The notes under the pieces are model-generated. The model was given only the letters and a program-made list of their open reading frames with translations. It was not told the DNA's origin and did not search any database. Source: Natribacillus halophilus (lineage in GTDB: Bacteria > Bacillota > Bacilli > Bacillales > Marinococcaceae). Taken from it: a DNA stretch of 64,000 nt. This document shows, piece by piece, positions 8,780-17,425 of the stretch. Position 1 is the first letter of the stretch. Every line of letters starts with the position of its first letter. The DNA is taken from NCBI RefSeq assembly GCF_900100185.1, contig NZ_FNEN01000008.1, positions 96,735 to 160,734 of the forward strand, written 5' to 3'. A program made the translations under genes and the position numbers.

Positions 8780-8932
8780 GTGAACCTCTCCACCTAAATC
8801 AAAGATTTTGATGGAGCTTCCCTTTTCATAGACGATGGCTTTGTTCTATGTGAACCAAGTCTTACATCATCTCCCAGGGCTTTGTTTTATAGTGCTCGGA
8901 CAGGACCTTGCCCTACAGTCGAAATAATTTAT
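8780..8932 (-). mobile_element. IS200/IS605-type right end with possible omega-RNA region
   Basis: Downstream of the tnpB remnant on the minus strand come about 150 untranslated bases that end in a hairpin (CTCCA...TGGAG outer arms, AAATC/GATTT inner arms, about 8790-8818) followed directly by GGTTCAC. Subterminal hairpins followed by TTCAC are typical of the right ends cut by TnpA of this family, and the same region is the known source of the TnpB guide RNA. The sequence right after TTCAC is zupT. No tnpA is present, so the element is dead. Confidence 0.6.
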
Positions 8933-9115
8933 TTATTCAGTTGGACACAAACCCAGAAGATCCAGTCCAACTTTTTCAATATTGATGGCCGCATTATGGT
9001 CGCGATCTAAAACGGTCCTACATGACTTGCATACATGCGTGCGAACGGACAAAGCCTTTTTCACACGCTTCCCGCAGCTGGAACAGTCTTGACTCGTATA
9101 TCGTATGAACGCCAC
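8933..9115 (-). pseudogene. tnpB: tnpB remnant (C-terminal zinc finger)
   Basis: The last 60 residues of an RNA-guided nuclease TnpB survive. They show the zinc ribbon CSSCGKRVKKAL...CKSC and the following DRDHNAAINIEK, whose aspartate belongs to the RuvC-like active site of the family. Everything before TSQDCSSCG is missing and replaced by the sequence of a nuclease pseudogene on the other strand, so the junction is near 9100-9118. Without the remaining catalytic residues it cannot function. Confidence 0.8.
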
Positions 9116-9804
9116 TCCTCTTGAGATCTCCTTACTTGATTACCATGATGTCATGATTCGCAGAGAGTGGAGAGATATAGATGTAGTGGCTGTGTCTGAA
9201 ATGAATCGGTTTGTCATAGTTATCGAGAATAAAGTCTGGAGTACAGAATCAAATCATCAGTTACGTAAATATCGCAAGAGTATCCAAGAAGAGTTCCCTC
9301 ATTACCGCCCACTCTTTATTTTTTTAACACCGGATGGGGCTTCCCCTAGTGACGAAGAGAATTGGCTAAGCTTTGATTACGACCATCTCATTGACATTAT
9401 AGAAAAAGGGATGATCGTAAACGAAGAAAACTTAAGCCAGCGTATAAAACTATTCTTAGAGCAATACATAACAACGGTCAGGAGGTATATTGTGGACGAT
9501 AGAGGGAATGGGTGGACTTCTTCCAAGCGCATCTTGTTATTCGAGTTTCAAAACAAAAACAATAAATTAACTCTGTATTTAAAAATTGGTCCAGGAGACC
9601 CAGCATTGAGGCAAAATCTCTAAGCTTTCCATTCAATACCCAACAATCTATACACGAGAATTCCTTCCCAAAAATTTTGAAGAAGAAAGCGACTATGAGA
9701 ATATTTTTAAAACGATTAAAACCAAATTTTCCGCTTTTATGACCCATGATCTTGCCCCTATTCAGCAAACCTTGATGGATAACAAAGAACACCTTGATGA
9801 GTAA
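9105..9804 (+). pseudogene. PD-(D/E)XK nuclease-family protein, truncated and frameshifted
   Basis: The frame from about 9105 encodes a PD-(D/E)XK superfamily domain: RDIDVVAVSE followed by FVIVIENKVWSTES (the D...ExK core) and LFIFLTPDG. The N-terminus is lost at the junction with the tnpB remnant. The frame stops at 9621-9623, but the next frame continues from about 9603 with KLSIQYPTIYTREFLPKNFE and ends at 9802-9804, as expected of the same protein. A single-base change in the AAAA run near 9611 would explain it. The intact family members are uncharacterised nucleases, often in defence or mobile regions. Confidence 0.7.
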
Positions 9805-9817
9805 TGAACAAGACATC

Positions 9818-9862
9818 GACCTGCAAAAGAATCGCCAGCGCGAACTCTTTTGCAGGTCTTAG
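9818..9862 (+). terminator. Long inverted repeat after the nuclease pseudogene
   Basis: Thirteen-base perfect arms GACCTGCAAAAGA (9818-9830) and TCTTTTGCAGGTC (9846-9858) enclose a 15-base loop. The tail is only TTAGG, so termination activity is uncertain. It lies between convergent genes. Confidence 0.5.
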
Positions 9863-9882
9863 GTTCCGTCATCCATCAATAA

Positions 9883-10164
9883 TTAAAAAGGCAAATCCTC
9901 ATCCGGGATGTGCTGATCTCCCTTCTTTTTACGATCCTGTGAGTAATTAGAGTTCTCATTCGAGAGTTGCCTCCCGAACTTTTCCTCATATAATTCACGA
10001 ACCCATACCTTCACAGGTGCTTTCCACTGTTGTGAAGGCGAAGGGATGTTTTTCAACAAGCTTTTCGGTGTCATCCCCAGTTCCTTCGCCATTTGTATGT
10101 CAGCTTGATTCAGACGGCATCGTTTTTTGGCTTCTGCCCAAGTGGCATTCTTTTTCTTTCCCAT
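9883..10164 (-). CDS. Conserved hypothetical protein, 93 residues
   Basis: A small, basic, soluble protein (about 93 residues). The start at 10164 is preferred because GAGAGGA lies ten bases upstream; an ATG at 10173 sits directly on that site. The middle (KSLLKNIPSPSQQWKAPVKVWVRELYEEKFG) resembles short proteins of unknown function that I recall from other Bacillaceae, with a helix-rich N-terminus possibly of DNA-binding character (KKRCRLNQADIQMAKELGM). It has no membrane segment or signal peptide. It stands alone between a nuclease pseudogene and remnants. Function not known. Confidence 0.65.
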   Translation of the reverse strand: MGKKKNATWAEAKKRCRLNQADIQMAKELGMTPKSLLKNIPSPSQQWKAPVKVWVRELYEEKFGRQLSNENSNYSQDRKKKGDQHIPDEDLPF

Positions 10165-10173
10165 TGGTTTCAT

Positions 10174-10475
10174 TCCTCTCTATCCCGATGATCCATCGAC
10201 TTTAAAAGTGCATTGAACGATTCACTCATGATCGGTAAATTGTACATTTTATCCTCTTAAAAATGTATAAGGAACGTCAAAGTCCATGGCCAATTTAACC
10301 AGGTTGATTAATTCCGGCGGCCGGGCTGGACAGACTTTCACTAAGAATTATCTCGTTTTCTTAAACAATAACGACTTTAAGCAGCCGCGAGATTATCAAT
10401 GGCGTATGCACGGAGATGTGAAGAAACCGGTAATTTCCCCTCAGCAAATTCAAACCCTTTGCTTCCCGTATCAGG
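10174..10475. other. Degraded intergenic region
   Basis: About 300 bases with no credible gene. Short open stretches exist on both strands (for example about 32 residues on the minus strand ending LAMDFDVPYTFLRG near 10253), which may be the tail of a lost gene, but I do not recognise them and no start or ribosome site accompanies them. Confidence 0.4.
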
Positions 10476-10599
10476 CTTTCAATCGGATCATCCCGTAAGC
10501 CAGTCATTTTTGATTTCAGCAAGTGGCTCCAAGGTAAAAAGTGATCGTCAAACCCTAAAAGGCGAACTTGAATATCATCGAGAAATCGATGTATTTTAA
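10476..10599 (+). pseudogene. Relic of a C45-type acyltransferase paralogue
   Basis: The segment encodes IGSSRKPVIFDFSKWLQG, then after two frame changes KVIVK and KGELEYH. This follows the C-terminus of the intact gene at 17426-18478 (IGPDRRPVVFDFAKWLQG...KGELEYH) residue by residue; the DNA also matches closely over about 80 bases (10504-10583 against 18387-18466). Only the last about 40 codons of this copy remain and they are frameshifted twice, so it is a dead paralogue. Confidence 0.8.
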
Positions 10600-10624
10600 C
10601 CGAATTTCTGTTAGAGTAAACGGT

Positions 10625-11758
10625 TTAGTCTTGTAACCTCTCTTTGACTGCTATCGCTAATGGATGTTTTTCATCCAATCCGGATATGCTGCGAAAAGTC
10701 TCATACATGCCTTTATCATTGATCATGTTTTTCATTTTTTCACTTTCCGCATCATTCTCTGCATGAAAATGTAGCACATTTATGATCGTCCCGATCAAAT
10801 ACTCCGGGTTCTCCCCTTTTTCACATAACGCCTTCGCCGGTTTTACGAGGCGTTCATTTGCACCGAGCTTGCGAATTGGTCCGCGGCCTACGCGTGAGAC
10901 AGTGTCTTGCAGATAAGGGTTTTTGTATCGCTCGATGATTTTCTCCATATACATCGCCTGCATACCTGCTTCAAAACCGTAATCATTGACAAGCAGGTTA
11001 GAGGTCTCCTTTAGCGCACCACGAACATGGGCTTCGATCCTTCTATCTGCCAAAGCATCCAGAACGCTTTTCTTTCCTGCTCTATAACCTGCATAAGCAG
11101 CGACAGCATGACCGGTGTTGACGGTAAACAGCTTCCGAGCCAGATAAGCATCAAGGTCATCTACAAACATTGCCTTCCCAAGTTGTACATGATCACCGAT
11201 TAATCCCGACTTCTCTACGATCCATTCGTAGAATGGCTCAACGGTTACTTCAAGGACATCTTCCGACGCGACACTCGGCACGATCCGGTCAACAGCTGCG
11301 TCCGCAAATCCGACAACGCCTTCAAGTTCAAGCTTTTCATCATCTGACAAATACTGAAAAACCTCGTTTCGTAACGTTGATGTCGCTCGTATTGCATTCT
11401 CACAAGCAATTATGTTTACTAATTTTCCATCCGTACGACCTTTGATTCCTTTTGCAATGATCGGGGCAATCATCGGTAAAGCTGCCGGACCAACAGCGGT
11501 TGTGATGATATCAGCACTACGAATTGCTTCAAAAACTTTTTTTTCCTCTGTTTTACTATTCAACCCATTAACAGCGTTCACTTCATACGATGATTGTTCA
11601 TCGGATGCAACATGAACAGTGTAACTACGTCTTTCCTTCAAAGCTTTAATCACTTCATCATTCACATCGACAAAAGTGACAGAATAGCCTGCCTGATGGA
11701 GGAGTAAACCGATAAAACCTCGACCAATGTTTCCGGCACCAAAATGAACGGCTTCCAT
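10625..11758 (-). CDS. mtlD: Mannitol-1-phosphate 5-dehydrogenase
   Basis: A 377-residue enzyme that oxidises mannitol 1-phosphate to fructose 6-phosphate with NAD+ in the cytosol. The N-terminus HFGAGNIGRGFIG is the dinucleotide-binding loop of the polyol-specific long-chain dehydrogenases. The centre has KLFTVNTGHAVAAYAGY with the catalytic-lysine/histidine region of this family, and the length matches B. subtilis MtlD. It is the last gene of mtlA-mtlR-mtlF-mtlD and starts one base after the mtlF stop codon, so it should be co-transcribed with them. Confidence 0.97.
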   Translation of the reverse strand: MEAVHFGAGNIGRGFIGLLLHQAGYSVTFVDVNDEVIKALKERRSYTVHVASDEQSSYEVNAVNGLNSKTEEKKVFEAIRSADIITTAVGPAALPMIAPIIAKGIKGRTDGKLVNIIACENAIRATSTLRNEVFQYLSDDEKLELEGVVGFADAAVDRIVPSVASEDVLEVTVEPFYEWIVEKSGLIGDHVQLGKAMFVDDLDAYLARKLFTVNTGHAVAAYAGYRAGKKSVLDALADRRIEAHVRGALKETSNLLVNDYGFEAGMQAMYMEKIIERYKNPYLQDTVSRVGRGPIRKLGANERLVKPAKALCEKGENPEYLIGTIINVLHFHAENDAESEKMKNMINDKGMYETFRSISGLDEKHPLAIAVKERLQD

Positions 11759-12187
11759 TTACGTATTCACCTCGGAAAAGAAGTTCAGTACCTCTTCTTC
11801 ACTGTTTGATCGAAGCAAAGCACGTATATTTTCTTCTTCCGAACAGGCAATTGCAATCTTTGAAAGGATTTCAAGATGGTCATCATCTTTACCCGCAATG
11901 CCTATGACGAGCTGCACAGGATTACCTCCCCAATCGATCTCCTGATCGAGAAGTAAAATTGAAAGACCGGATTCGAAAACCTCGTCTTTCGAGTTTTCTG
12001 TCCCGTGTGGAATCGCAAGTAAGTTCCCCATATAGGTTGATGTAACCTCTTCTCGTTCGAACATTTTGTTAACGTAATTCTTTTTTACATAACCTTCTTC
12101 AACGAGGATTTTCCCCGCTTCTTCAATCGCGCCCTCACTTGATTCAACGGATTTTTTTAGCTTGATGTTTTCAGGTTTTAAAATCAT
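11759..12187 (-). CDS. mtlF: Mannitol-specific PTS EIIA component
   Basis: A 142-residue PTS EIIA of the mannitol/fructose type. It takes phosphate from HPr and passes it to the EIIB domains of MtlA. The phosphorylated histidine is in LLAIPHGTEN near residue 64. The ATG at 12187 follows GGGGAGGGACCATC, and its ATG overlaps the mtlR TGA (ATGA), which indicates translational coupling. The gene order mtlA-mtlR-mtlF-mtlD is the one described for Geobacillus stearothermophilus. Confidence 0.95.
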   Translation of the reverse strand: MILKPENIKLKKSVESSEGAIEEAGKILVEEGYVKKNYVNKMFEREEVTSTYMGNLLAIPHGTENSKDEVFESGLSILLLDQEIDWGGNPVQLVIGIAGKDDDHLEILSKIAIACSEEENIRALLRSNSEEEVLNFFSEVNT

Positions 12188-14238
12188 GATGGTCCCTCCC
12201 CTTTTTGAATAAACATCGTAAGATAATCGCGGCATTCTTTTTCAAGCATTTGCTTAACTTCTTGTTGATTTCCTTTCTGGAATATATCAGTCTGTTGTTT
12301 CGATCCAATTAAAAGAGTACTGACATAACTGATAAATTCAAGTTTATAACGTTCCAATGACGCAGGTGCAACCATGAGAATAATGCGTTCAACCATTTCT
12401 TTTTTATCTGCCATCGACATGAGTTTCATCTCTTCTTCTAAATCAATCAGTAGAAAAAAAGGCGTGACTGCTGATTCGGAGCGGGCATGATAGAGTACCA
12501 GTCCAGTGTCCGGGATCGCCAAACCACCGACTTTCTCCCTATTGCGAAGCGTAAGGGCAACGTCTTGCCAACGTGTAACGTATCCTTTTCCCTCAAGCCA
12601 TTGCATACTTTTTTCAATGCCTTGCCATACAGCTTGTGAACTGAAGAGATGTATTGACTGCAAAAATGCTTTCATCATCGCACTTAACTCCGCAATATCA
12701 TCGAACGGACTTCTCTCTATATATTCAGGGAATTCCTCGATATCCGTAGGCCTTTCCACTTGAAGCGAATCGATAAATAAGCGAATGACCCGAACTTCTT
12801 CTTTTGTGAGTACCGGGCTCACGTGAAAAGCGTTCCTTTCGTTTTCCATCTTCACTGTTGAGATGATGAGGTCATAGTTGTTCATTTGGTATGAGCCCAG
12901 TTCAAACATAGATACATTTGTTATGGAATTCACTTCAGGAAACTCCTGCTCAATCCGGCTTGCAAGCATCTTGGCCGAACCAATTCCACTCGGGCAAATA
13001 ACAAGTGCACTTAGTTCCACAGAACGCTTACTCCGTTCTAGAGTGGAACCAAAATGAAGTACGATAAAGCCAATTTCTTCTTCAGGAATCAACAGCGGCG
13101 AAAAAATGATCTCTGCCTGCCTTTTTGTCACATTGAATAGCTCTTCATAATTTTGTTTTAAGCGATCCAGCAACGGGTTTGCGATCTTCATTTCCTGCCT
13201 GATGCGATACAAGGCAGGCTTTAGATGAGCAAATAAATCCTGAACCAACGAAGGGTCATATAACTTGACGTTCAGTTCCTCTTCCACCCCTCTGATCAAT
13301 TGCTTAATTCGACCAATGAGTTCAGCGTTCACCTCTTCAAACGGAATTTCATTGGATCCGCTAATTCGTGCTCCACGTAAATGCATGACGAAATATCCTA
13401 TTTCTTCAGGCGGAAGATCAATACTGAATGCCTCTTCCAGTGCTCGTCCGAGTTTAACCGCAAGCGTGTATTCCTCCATTTGTTCCAGTGCCTCAAGCTG
13501 ATCTTGATCCATATAGATTGGCTCACCCTGGCGCAACCGTTCAATTACAAGGGTCGCATGAACAATGAGGGCAATCAGCGACTGGTCGACCATGTGCGGA
13601 AAATTTTCTTCTTTCACATGCCTGACGGTAAGTAGAACATCTTTGATCATCGCAGTATCAACGATGTTCAACAACCGCTCGATTATTTGACCCTGAACCT
13701 CATTATCATACACCGCTTCATAAATAGCCTCTTCCGTTAAATGACTCGATAAAACCCCACTCATTGCCCTCCGCTTATTCGTTTCCAAACCCTGTATTTC
13801 AATTCCATAACCACGTTTTCGAATGATTTCAAGGCTGTACGTCTCAAGCCACCGAGATGTTTTATCGAGATCTGCACTTACTGTAGCCGTTGTCACTCCG
13901 AGTTCTGAGCCGAGCGAAAACAACTTAATAGGTTCTTTTGAATTAAGCAACCTTACGAGCAGTAATCCTTGCCGCTCCTCTGTCGTATATTCTGTCGTTT
14001 CCATCGACTGTAAATAATTCAGCAATTCCTCCTTATTCCCCTGTAGAGAAATCGTTTGATCTTTATTTCGAATAAGATTGAGTCCAAAGAACCGAACGGT
14101 ACGCTGCAATCCTTTAAGATCGCGTTGAATGGTGCGAACACTAACAGAAGTGGCTTCAGCGAGCTGCACATGCGAGACGTCATAAGATGCATGGACAAGT
14201 ATTTCCAGCAAAATGCGTTCTCTGGCTGTGATGTACAT
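12184..14238 (-). CDS. mtlR: PRD-type activator of the mannitol operon
   Basis: A 684-residue transcription activator controlled by PTS phosphorylation. In order: an N-terminal HTH (about 1-60), a second HTH/Mga-like region, PRD1 with ALIVHATL and YFVMHLRGA histidines (about 215-290), PRD2 with HLKPALYRI and FIVLHFGSTLER (about 330-395), an EIIB-like domain with the cysteine in VICPSGIGSAKML (about 410), and an EIIA-like domain with a histidine in VLYHARSES (about 575). Phosphorylation of PRD2 activates and that of the EIIB/EIIA-like domains inhibits B. subtilis MtlR; all corresponding residues seem present. It sits between mtlA and mtlF and probably activates the promoter upstream of mtlA. 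Confidence 0.95.
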   Translation of the reverse strand: MYITARERILLEILVHASYDVSHVQLAEATSVSVRTIQRDLKGLQRTVRFFGLNLIRNKDQTISLQGNKEELLNYLQSMETTEYTTEERQGLLLVRLLNSKEPIKLFSLGSELGVTTATVSADLDKTSRWLETYSLEIIRKRGYGIEIQGLETNKRRAMSGVLSSHLTEEAIYEAVYDNEVQGQIIERLLNIVDTAMIKDVLLTVRHVKEENFPHMVDQSLIALIVHATLVIERLRQGEPIYMDQDQLEALEQMEEYTLAVKLGRALEEAFSIDLPPEEIGYFVMHLRGARISGSNEIPFEEVNAELIGRIKQLIRGVEEELNVKLYDPSLVQDLFAHLKPALYRIRQEMKIANPLLDRLKQNYEELFNVTKRQAEIIFSPLLIPEEEIGFIVLHFGSTLERSKRSVELSALVICPSGIGSAKMLASRIEQEFPEVNSITNVSMFELGSYQMNNYDLIISTVKMENERNAFHVSPVLTKEEVRVIRLFIDSLQVERPTDIEEFPEYIERSPFDDIAELSAMMKAFLQSIHLFSSQAVWQGIEKSMQWLEGKGYVTRWQDVALTLRNREKVGGLAIPDTGLVLYHARSESAVTPFFLLIDLEEEMKLMSMADKKEMVERIILMVAPASLERYKLEFISYVSTLLIGSKQQTDIFQKGNQQEVKQMLEKECRDYLTMFIQKGEGPS

Positions 14239-14253
14239 GAAACCCTCCTTTTC

Positions 14254-15963
14254 TTATTTTTGCAAGCGTTCGACAAGATCTCCATATTTCGGACTGTTTA
14301 AGAAGTTATCGACGGACATGTGCTCTGCGTCCGGTTTTTGTTCTCTCGCTCGATCAGTAAGGTCTTTATGCGTTATAACAAGATCCGCATCATCGGGGAT
14401 TTCACTTATTGCTGTATTCGAAACCTGAATCCCGGTGAGACCGGCTTTCTTGAATTTATCTTTCAAAAGCGAGGCACCCATTGCGCTTGAACCCATCCCT
14501 GCGTCACACGCAAAAACGACCTTATTGATCTCTTTTTCTACAGTTGAAGTGTGCTCTTCCTCTTGTTCATCACTGGTCAAGCCTTCAATAATTTCATTGT
14601 AATGAGGACTGTTCATAAAGTTTTCGACGGATACGTGAATAGCATCCGGTTTTTGCTCTTTCGCACGCGTTGTTAAGTCTTTATGCGTAATGACGAGATC
14701 AGCACTCTCGGGAATATTACTGATTGAAGTGTTCGTTATCTCTACACCTTCAATTCCCGCTTTCTTGATACGGTCTTTCATAATCGAAGCACCCATCGCG
14801 CTTGATCCCATTCCTGCATCACATGCGAAGATAATGGATGAGATGTCATTATAATTTTTTTGTTCCGGAGCAGTAACAGAAATAGCGTCTTTTTCACCTT
14901 TCATATCTTCCATTTTTGTTTGTGCTTCTTCAATGTTTTCCTCTTTGCCCTTGCGATCAAACTTAAGAATCGGTGCAGCAATAGCAAAAGATACAGCAGC
15001 CGCAACGAGTACAGCTAGGATTACTCCGAGATGACTGCCACTAGAAGCAAAAGCCAGTATCAAAAATATACTTCCCGGTGCCGGCACACTTGTAAGGCCA
15101 ACTTCCAATAGTGTAACCATGAACACCCCGCTCATACCGCCTGCGATCAGTGCTACAATAAGTAATGGCTTCATCAAAACATACGGGAAATAAAGTTCAT
15201 GAATCCCGCCGAAGAATTGAATAATCCCAGCACCATAGGAAGAAGCCTTCGCTGCTCCTTTCCCAAATATCATAAACGCAATTAAAATCCCAATTCCCGG
15301 TCCAGGGTTTGCTTCGAGCATGAACAGCATTGATTCTCCGAATTCAGCCACCTGACTGGTTGCTATCGGACTGATAATGCCATGATTAATCGCGTTGTTT
15401 AAGAATAGAATCTTTGCAGGTTCAATAAAGATAGAGACAAGTGGTAGAGCGCCGATGGCAATCATCGCATCCACCCCAGCGCCAAGGGCGGCTGTAACAC
15501 CTTGAACGACAGGACCAATTCCAATTGAACCAATCAATGCAAGAATGGCTCCGATAATCCCTGCGGAAAAGTTATTGACTAACATTTCAAATCCAGTTGG
15601 AGTTTTATCCTCTATAGCCTGGTCAAATTTCTTTATGACATAGCCACCGAGAGGTCCCATTACCATCGCTCCGATAAACATCGGGATATCAGCCGCAACG
15701 ATCACCCCCATTGCAGCGGTTGCTCCGACGACACCCCCGCGGAAATCATGAAGCATTCGCCCTCCGGCAAATGCAATTAGCAAGGGCAATAAATACATGA
15801 CCATCGGATCGACAAACGCTTCCAACATGCCAATTTCGGTTGGCACAGCAATTGCCGTTAATATCCCCCAAGCAATAAATGCACCGATGTTAGGCATAAT
15901 CATGCTGCTCAAGTTACTTCCAAACCGTTGAACACGTGCACGCACACTCTTTTTGTCAGACAT
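14254..15963 (-). CDS. mtlA: Mannitol-specific PTS transporter with two EIIB domains (IIC-IIB-IIB)
   Basis: The permease that imports and phosphorylates mannitol, 569 residues. The ATG at 15963 follows AAGGAGG. Residues about 1-340 form the membrane EIIC domain, including the GGIHELYFPYVL motif that contains the conserved histidine/glutamate of the substrate site. Two consecutive EIIB domains follow, with the phosphorylated cysteines in ACDAGMGSSAMGAS at about residue 381 and again at about 486. They are alike over some 90 residues (ADLVITHKDLT, REQKPDA). B. subtilis MtlA has one EIIB (about 478 residues in total). Both copies keep the cysteine, so both may be phosphorylated. EIIA is supplied by mtlF. 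Confidence 0.95.
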   Translation of the reverse strand: MSDKKSVRARVQRFGSNLSSMIMPNIGAFIAWGILTAIAVPTEIGMLEAFVDPMVMYLLPLLIAFAGGRMLHDFRGGVVGATAAMGVIVAADIPMFIGAMVMGPLGGYVIKKFDQAIEDKTPTGFEMLVNNFSAGIIGAILALIGSIGIGPVVQGVTAALGAGVDAMIAIGALPLVSIFIEPAKILFLNNAINHGIISPIATSQVAEFGESMLFMLEANPGPGIGILIAFMIFGKGAAKASSYGAGIIQFFGGIHELYFPYVLMKPLLIVALIAGGMSGVFMVTLLEVGLTSVPAPGSIFLILAFASSGSHLGVILAVLVAAAVSFAIAAPILKFDRKGKEENIEEAQTKMEDMKGEKDAISVTAPEQKNYNDISSIIFACDAGMGSSAMGASIMKDRIKKAGIEGVEITNTSISNIPESADLVITHKDLTTRAKEQKPDAIHVSVENFMNSPHYNEIIEGLTSDEQEEEHTSTVEKEINKVVFACDAGMGSSAMGASLLKDKFKKAGLTGIQVSNTAISEIPDDADLVITHKDLTDRAREQKPDAEHMSVDNFLNSPKYGDLVERLQK

Positions 15964-16045
15964 ATCTGAACCCTCCTTATTCATTCCATTTACCTTAAGT
16001 GTAGAGCGCTCGTTCATTCAGAACAACAAAAGGAAAATTCAATTC

Positions 16046-16079
16046 TGTCGCAGGTTTGACGACAACATTTCATTTGTTG
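16046..16079. promoter_or_regulatory. Inverted repeats upstream of mtlA (candidate MtlR operator)
   Basis: Two adjacent dyads lie 83-116 bases upstream of mtlA: TGTCG...CGACA (16046-16064) and CAACA...TGTTG (16063-16079). Position and symmetry suit an activator site for MtlR, but I cannot verify the consensus. No good -35/-10 pair is apparent, which is usual for activated promoters. The rest of the 16018-16397 gap shows only the terminator at 16169 and no gene. Confidence 0.35.
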
Positions 16080-16163
16080 AGGAGACAGGTGGGTAAAGTC
16101 AAAGAATAACTATTATAACCTTTATGTGACGCAACCATGAGAGGGATCAAAAGCGGTGGGCAT

Positions 16164-16203
16164 GGAAAAACCTAGCTTGGGAAAACCGCGCCCAAGCTAG
16201 GTT
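16164..16203 (-). terminator. Terminator of the SDR pseudogene transcript
   Basis: A perfect 13-bp stem, AACCTAGCTTGGG (16169-16181) with CCCAAGCTAGGTT (16191-16203); on the minus strand the stem is followed by a TTT run. It would stop transcripts from the SDR remnant before they reach the mtl promoter. Confidence 0.7.
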
Positions 16204-16397
16204 ATCACTACCTGCCCATTAACCTGCACTCATAACCGCGAATACATGAGACAACAAATCTACATGGTACATTTATATCTTTTTAACGTCGGTCAGGGCC
16301 CCAGAAAGCCTTCATAGAGATCTACATAATTAAGCAATGCATTTTTCATAAACTAAATTATCCATCATTAGAAAATATCCCCTACACCGAGTGTTTA

Positions 16398-17137
16398 TCA
16401 AAGAGCAGTCCAGCCGCCGTCAATCACCATTTCTGATCCCGTCATGAAGGAAGACTCATCAGACGCCAAATAAAGAACTCCGTAAGAAATATCTTCCGGC
16501 TTACCTAAACGAGGCAATTGGGTTAGGGCCTTAAAATATTCTTTCGATTGTTCGTCAAGGTGTTCCTCAATCATCGGGGTCAAAACAATGCCGGGATGAA
16601 CAGAGTTGACCCGGACATTTTGTTTCGCATACTCACGCAGCTTTCGATAACGAGCGCAACGCTCCTTTTGCTGCGGTGTATGGGCTGGTTCCGGTCATAC
16701 CAACAAGACCGCCGATTGAGGAAATATTGACGACAGAACCTCCGCCCGCTTTTTGGATCTCGGGAATTGTATATTTCATTCCTAACACACAACCGTTCAG
16801 GTTAATGTCCATTACCTTATTCCACTCTTCCATAGTCATATCCAGTATGGTTCTAGGCTCACTCACCCCGGCATTATTTACAAGAACGTCAACCTTGCCG
16901 TACGCTTCCACTGTTCTTGAAACGACTGATTGCCATTCTTCCTCTGATACTACATTATGTTGTATGGCCATTGCATCTCCGCCATTTGATTGGATTTCAT
17001 CCACAACTTTTTGCAACGGCTCTTCCTGTAGATCCGTCGCGACTACTTTAGCTCCTTCTTTTGCAAACAAGACAGCTTCTGAGGCCCCTTGCCCATTAGC
17101 AGCGCTTGTAATAATGGCCACTTTTCCTTTGATAAGT
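16398..17137 (-). pseudogene. SDR-family oxidoreductase, frameshifted and without start
   Basis: A classical short-chain dehydrogenase of about 245 residues can be read in two frames. From 17137 down: KGKVAIITSAANGQGAS (Rossmann loop), VDVLVNNAG, SSIGGLVGMTGTSPYTAAKGAL (catalytic Ser, Tyr, Lys), then the frame breaks near 16633. The other frame continues with EYAKQNVRVNSVHPGIV and ends ...EMVIDGGWTAL at 16398. The N-terminal start codon is also missing: a few bases above the first motif the sequence changes to a TetR gene on the other strand. Two independent lesions make it non-functional. Intact relatives reduce ketones or oxidise alcohols. Confidence 0.85.
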
Positions 17138-17412
17138 TTTTTAAGGTCGTTTTGGCAGAAAAAAGGATGCCTCATTTCACATCCCGTATGATGGATGTTA
17201 TCGAGGAATTTGTTTCGGAAGGCATTTACGTGATTGCACCTGATGAAAATCAACTTGCGGTTCCCAAAGAAATCCTGATTGCGTATATTGTTTCAGCTTT
17301 TTGGGGCGTCATTGGATGGTGGCTGGAAAAGGACATGCCATATTCCCCAAAGTACATGGCTACAAAACTCATGCGCTTGGCTATCAAGGGACCCTATAGG
17401 AATGAGTTTTAA
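17138..17412 (+). pseudogene. TetR-family regulator remnant (C-terminal domain only)
   Basis: The plus strand encodes DKFFKVVLAEKRMPHFTSRM and further on IAPDENQLAVPKEILIAYIV, WWLEKDMPYSPKYMATKLMR and GPYRNEF, which is the C-terminal ligand-binding half of a TetR-family repressor. The HTH half is absent; the sequence switches at about 17138 to the SDR gene on the minus strand. The two genes were most probably divergent neighbours (regulator and target) before a deletion removed both 5' ends. Confidence 0.75.
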
Positions 17413-17425
17413 TATACACAGAGAA

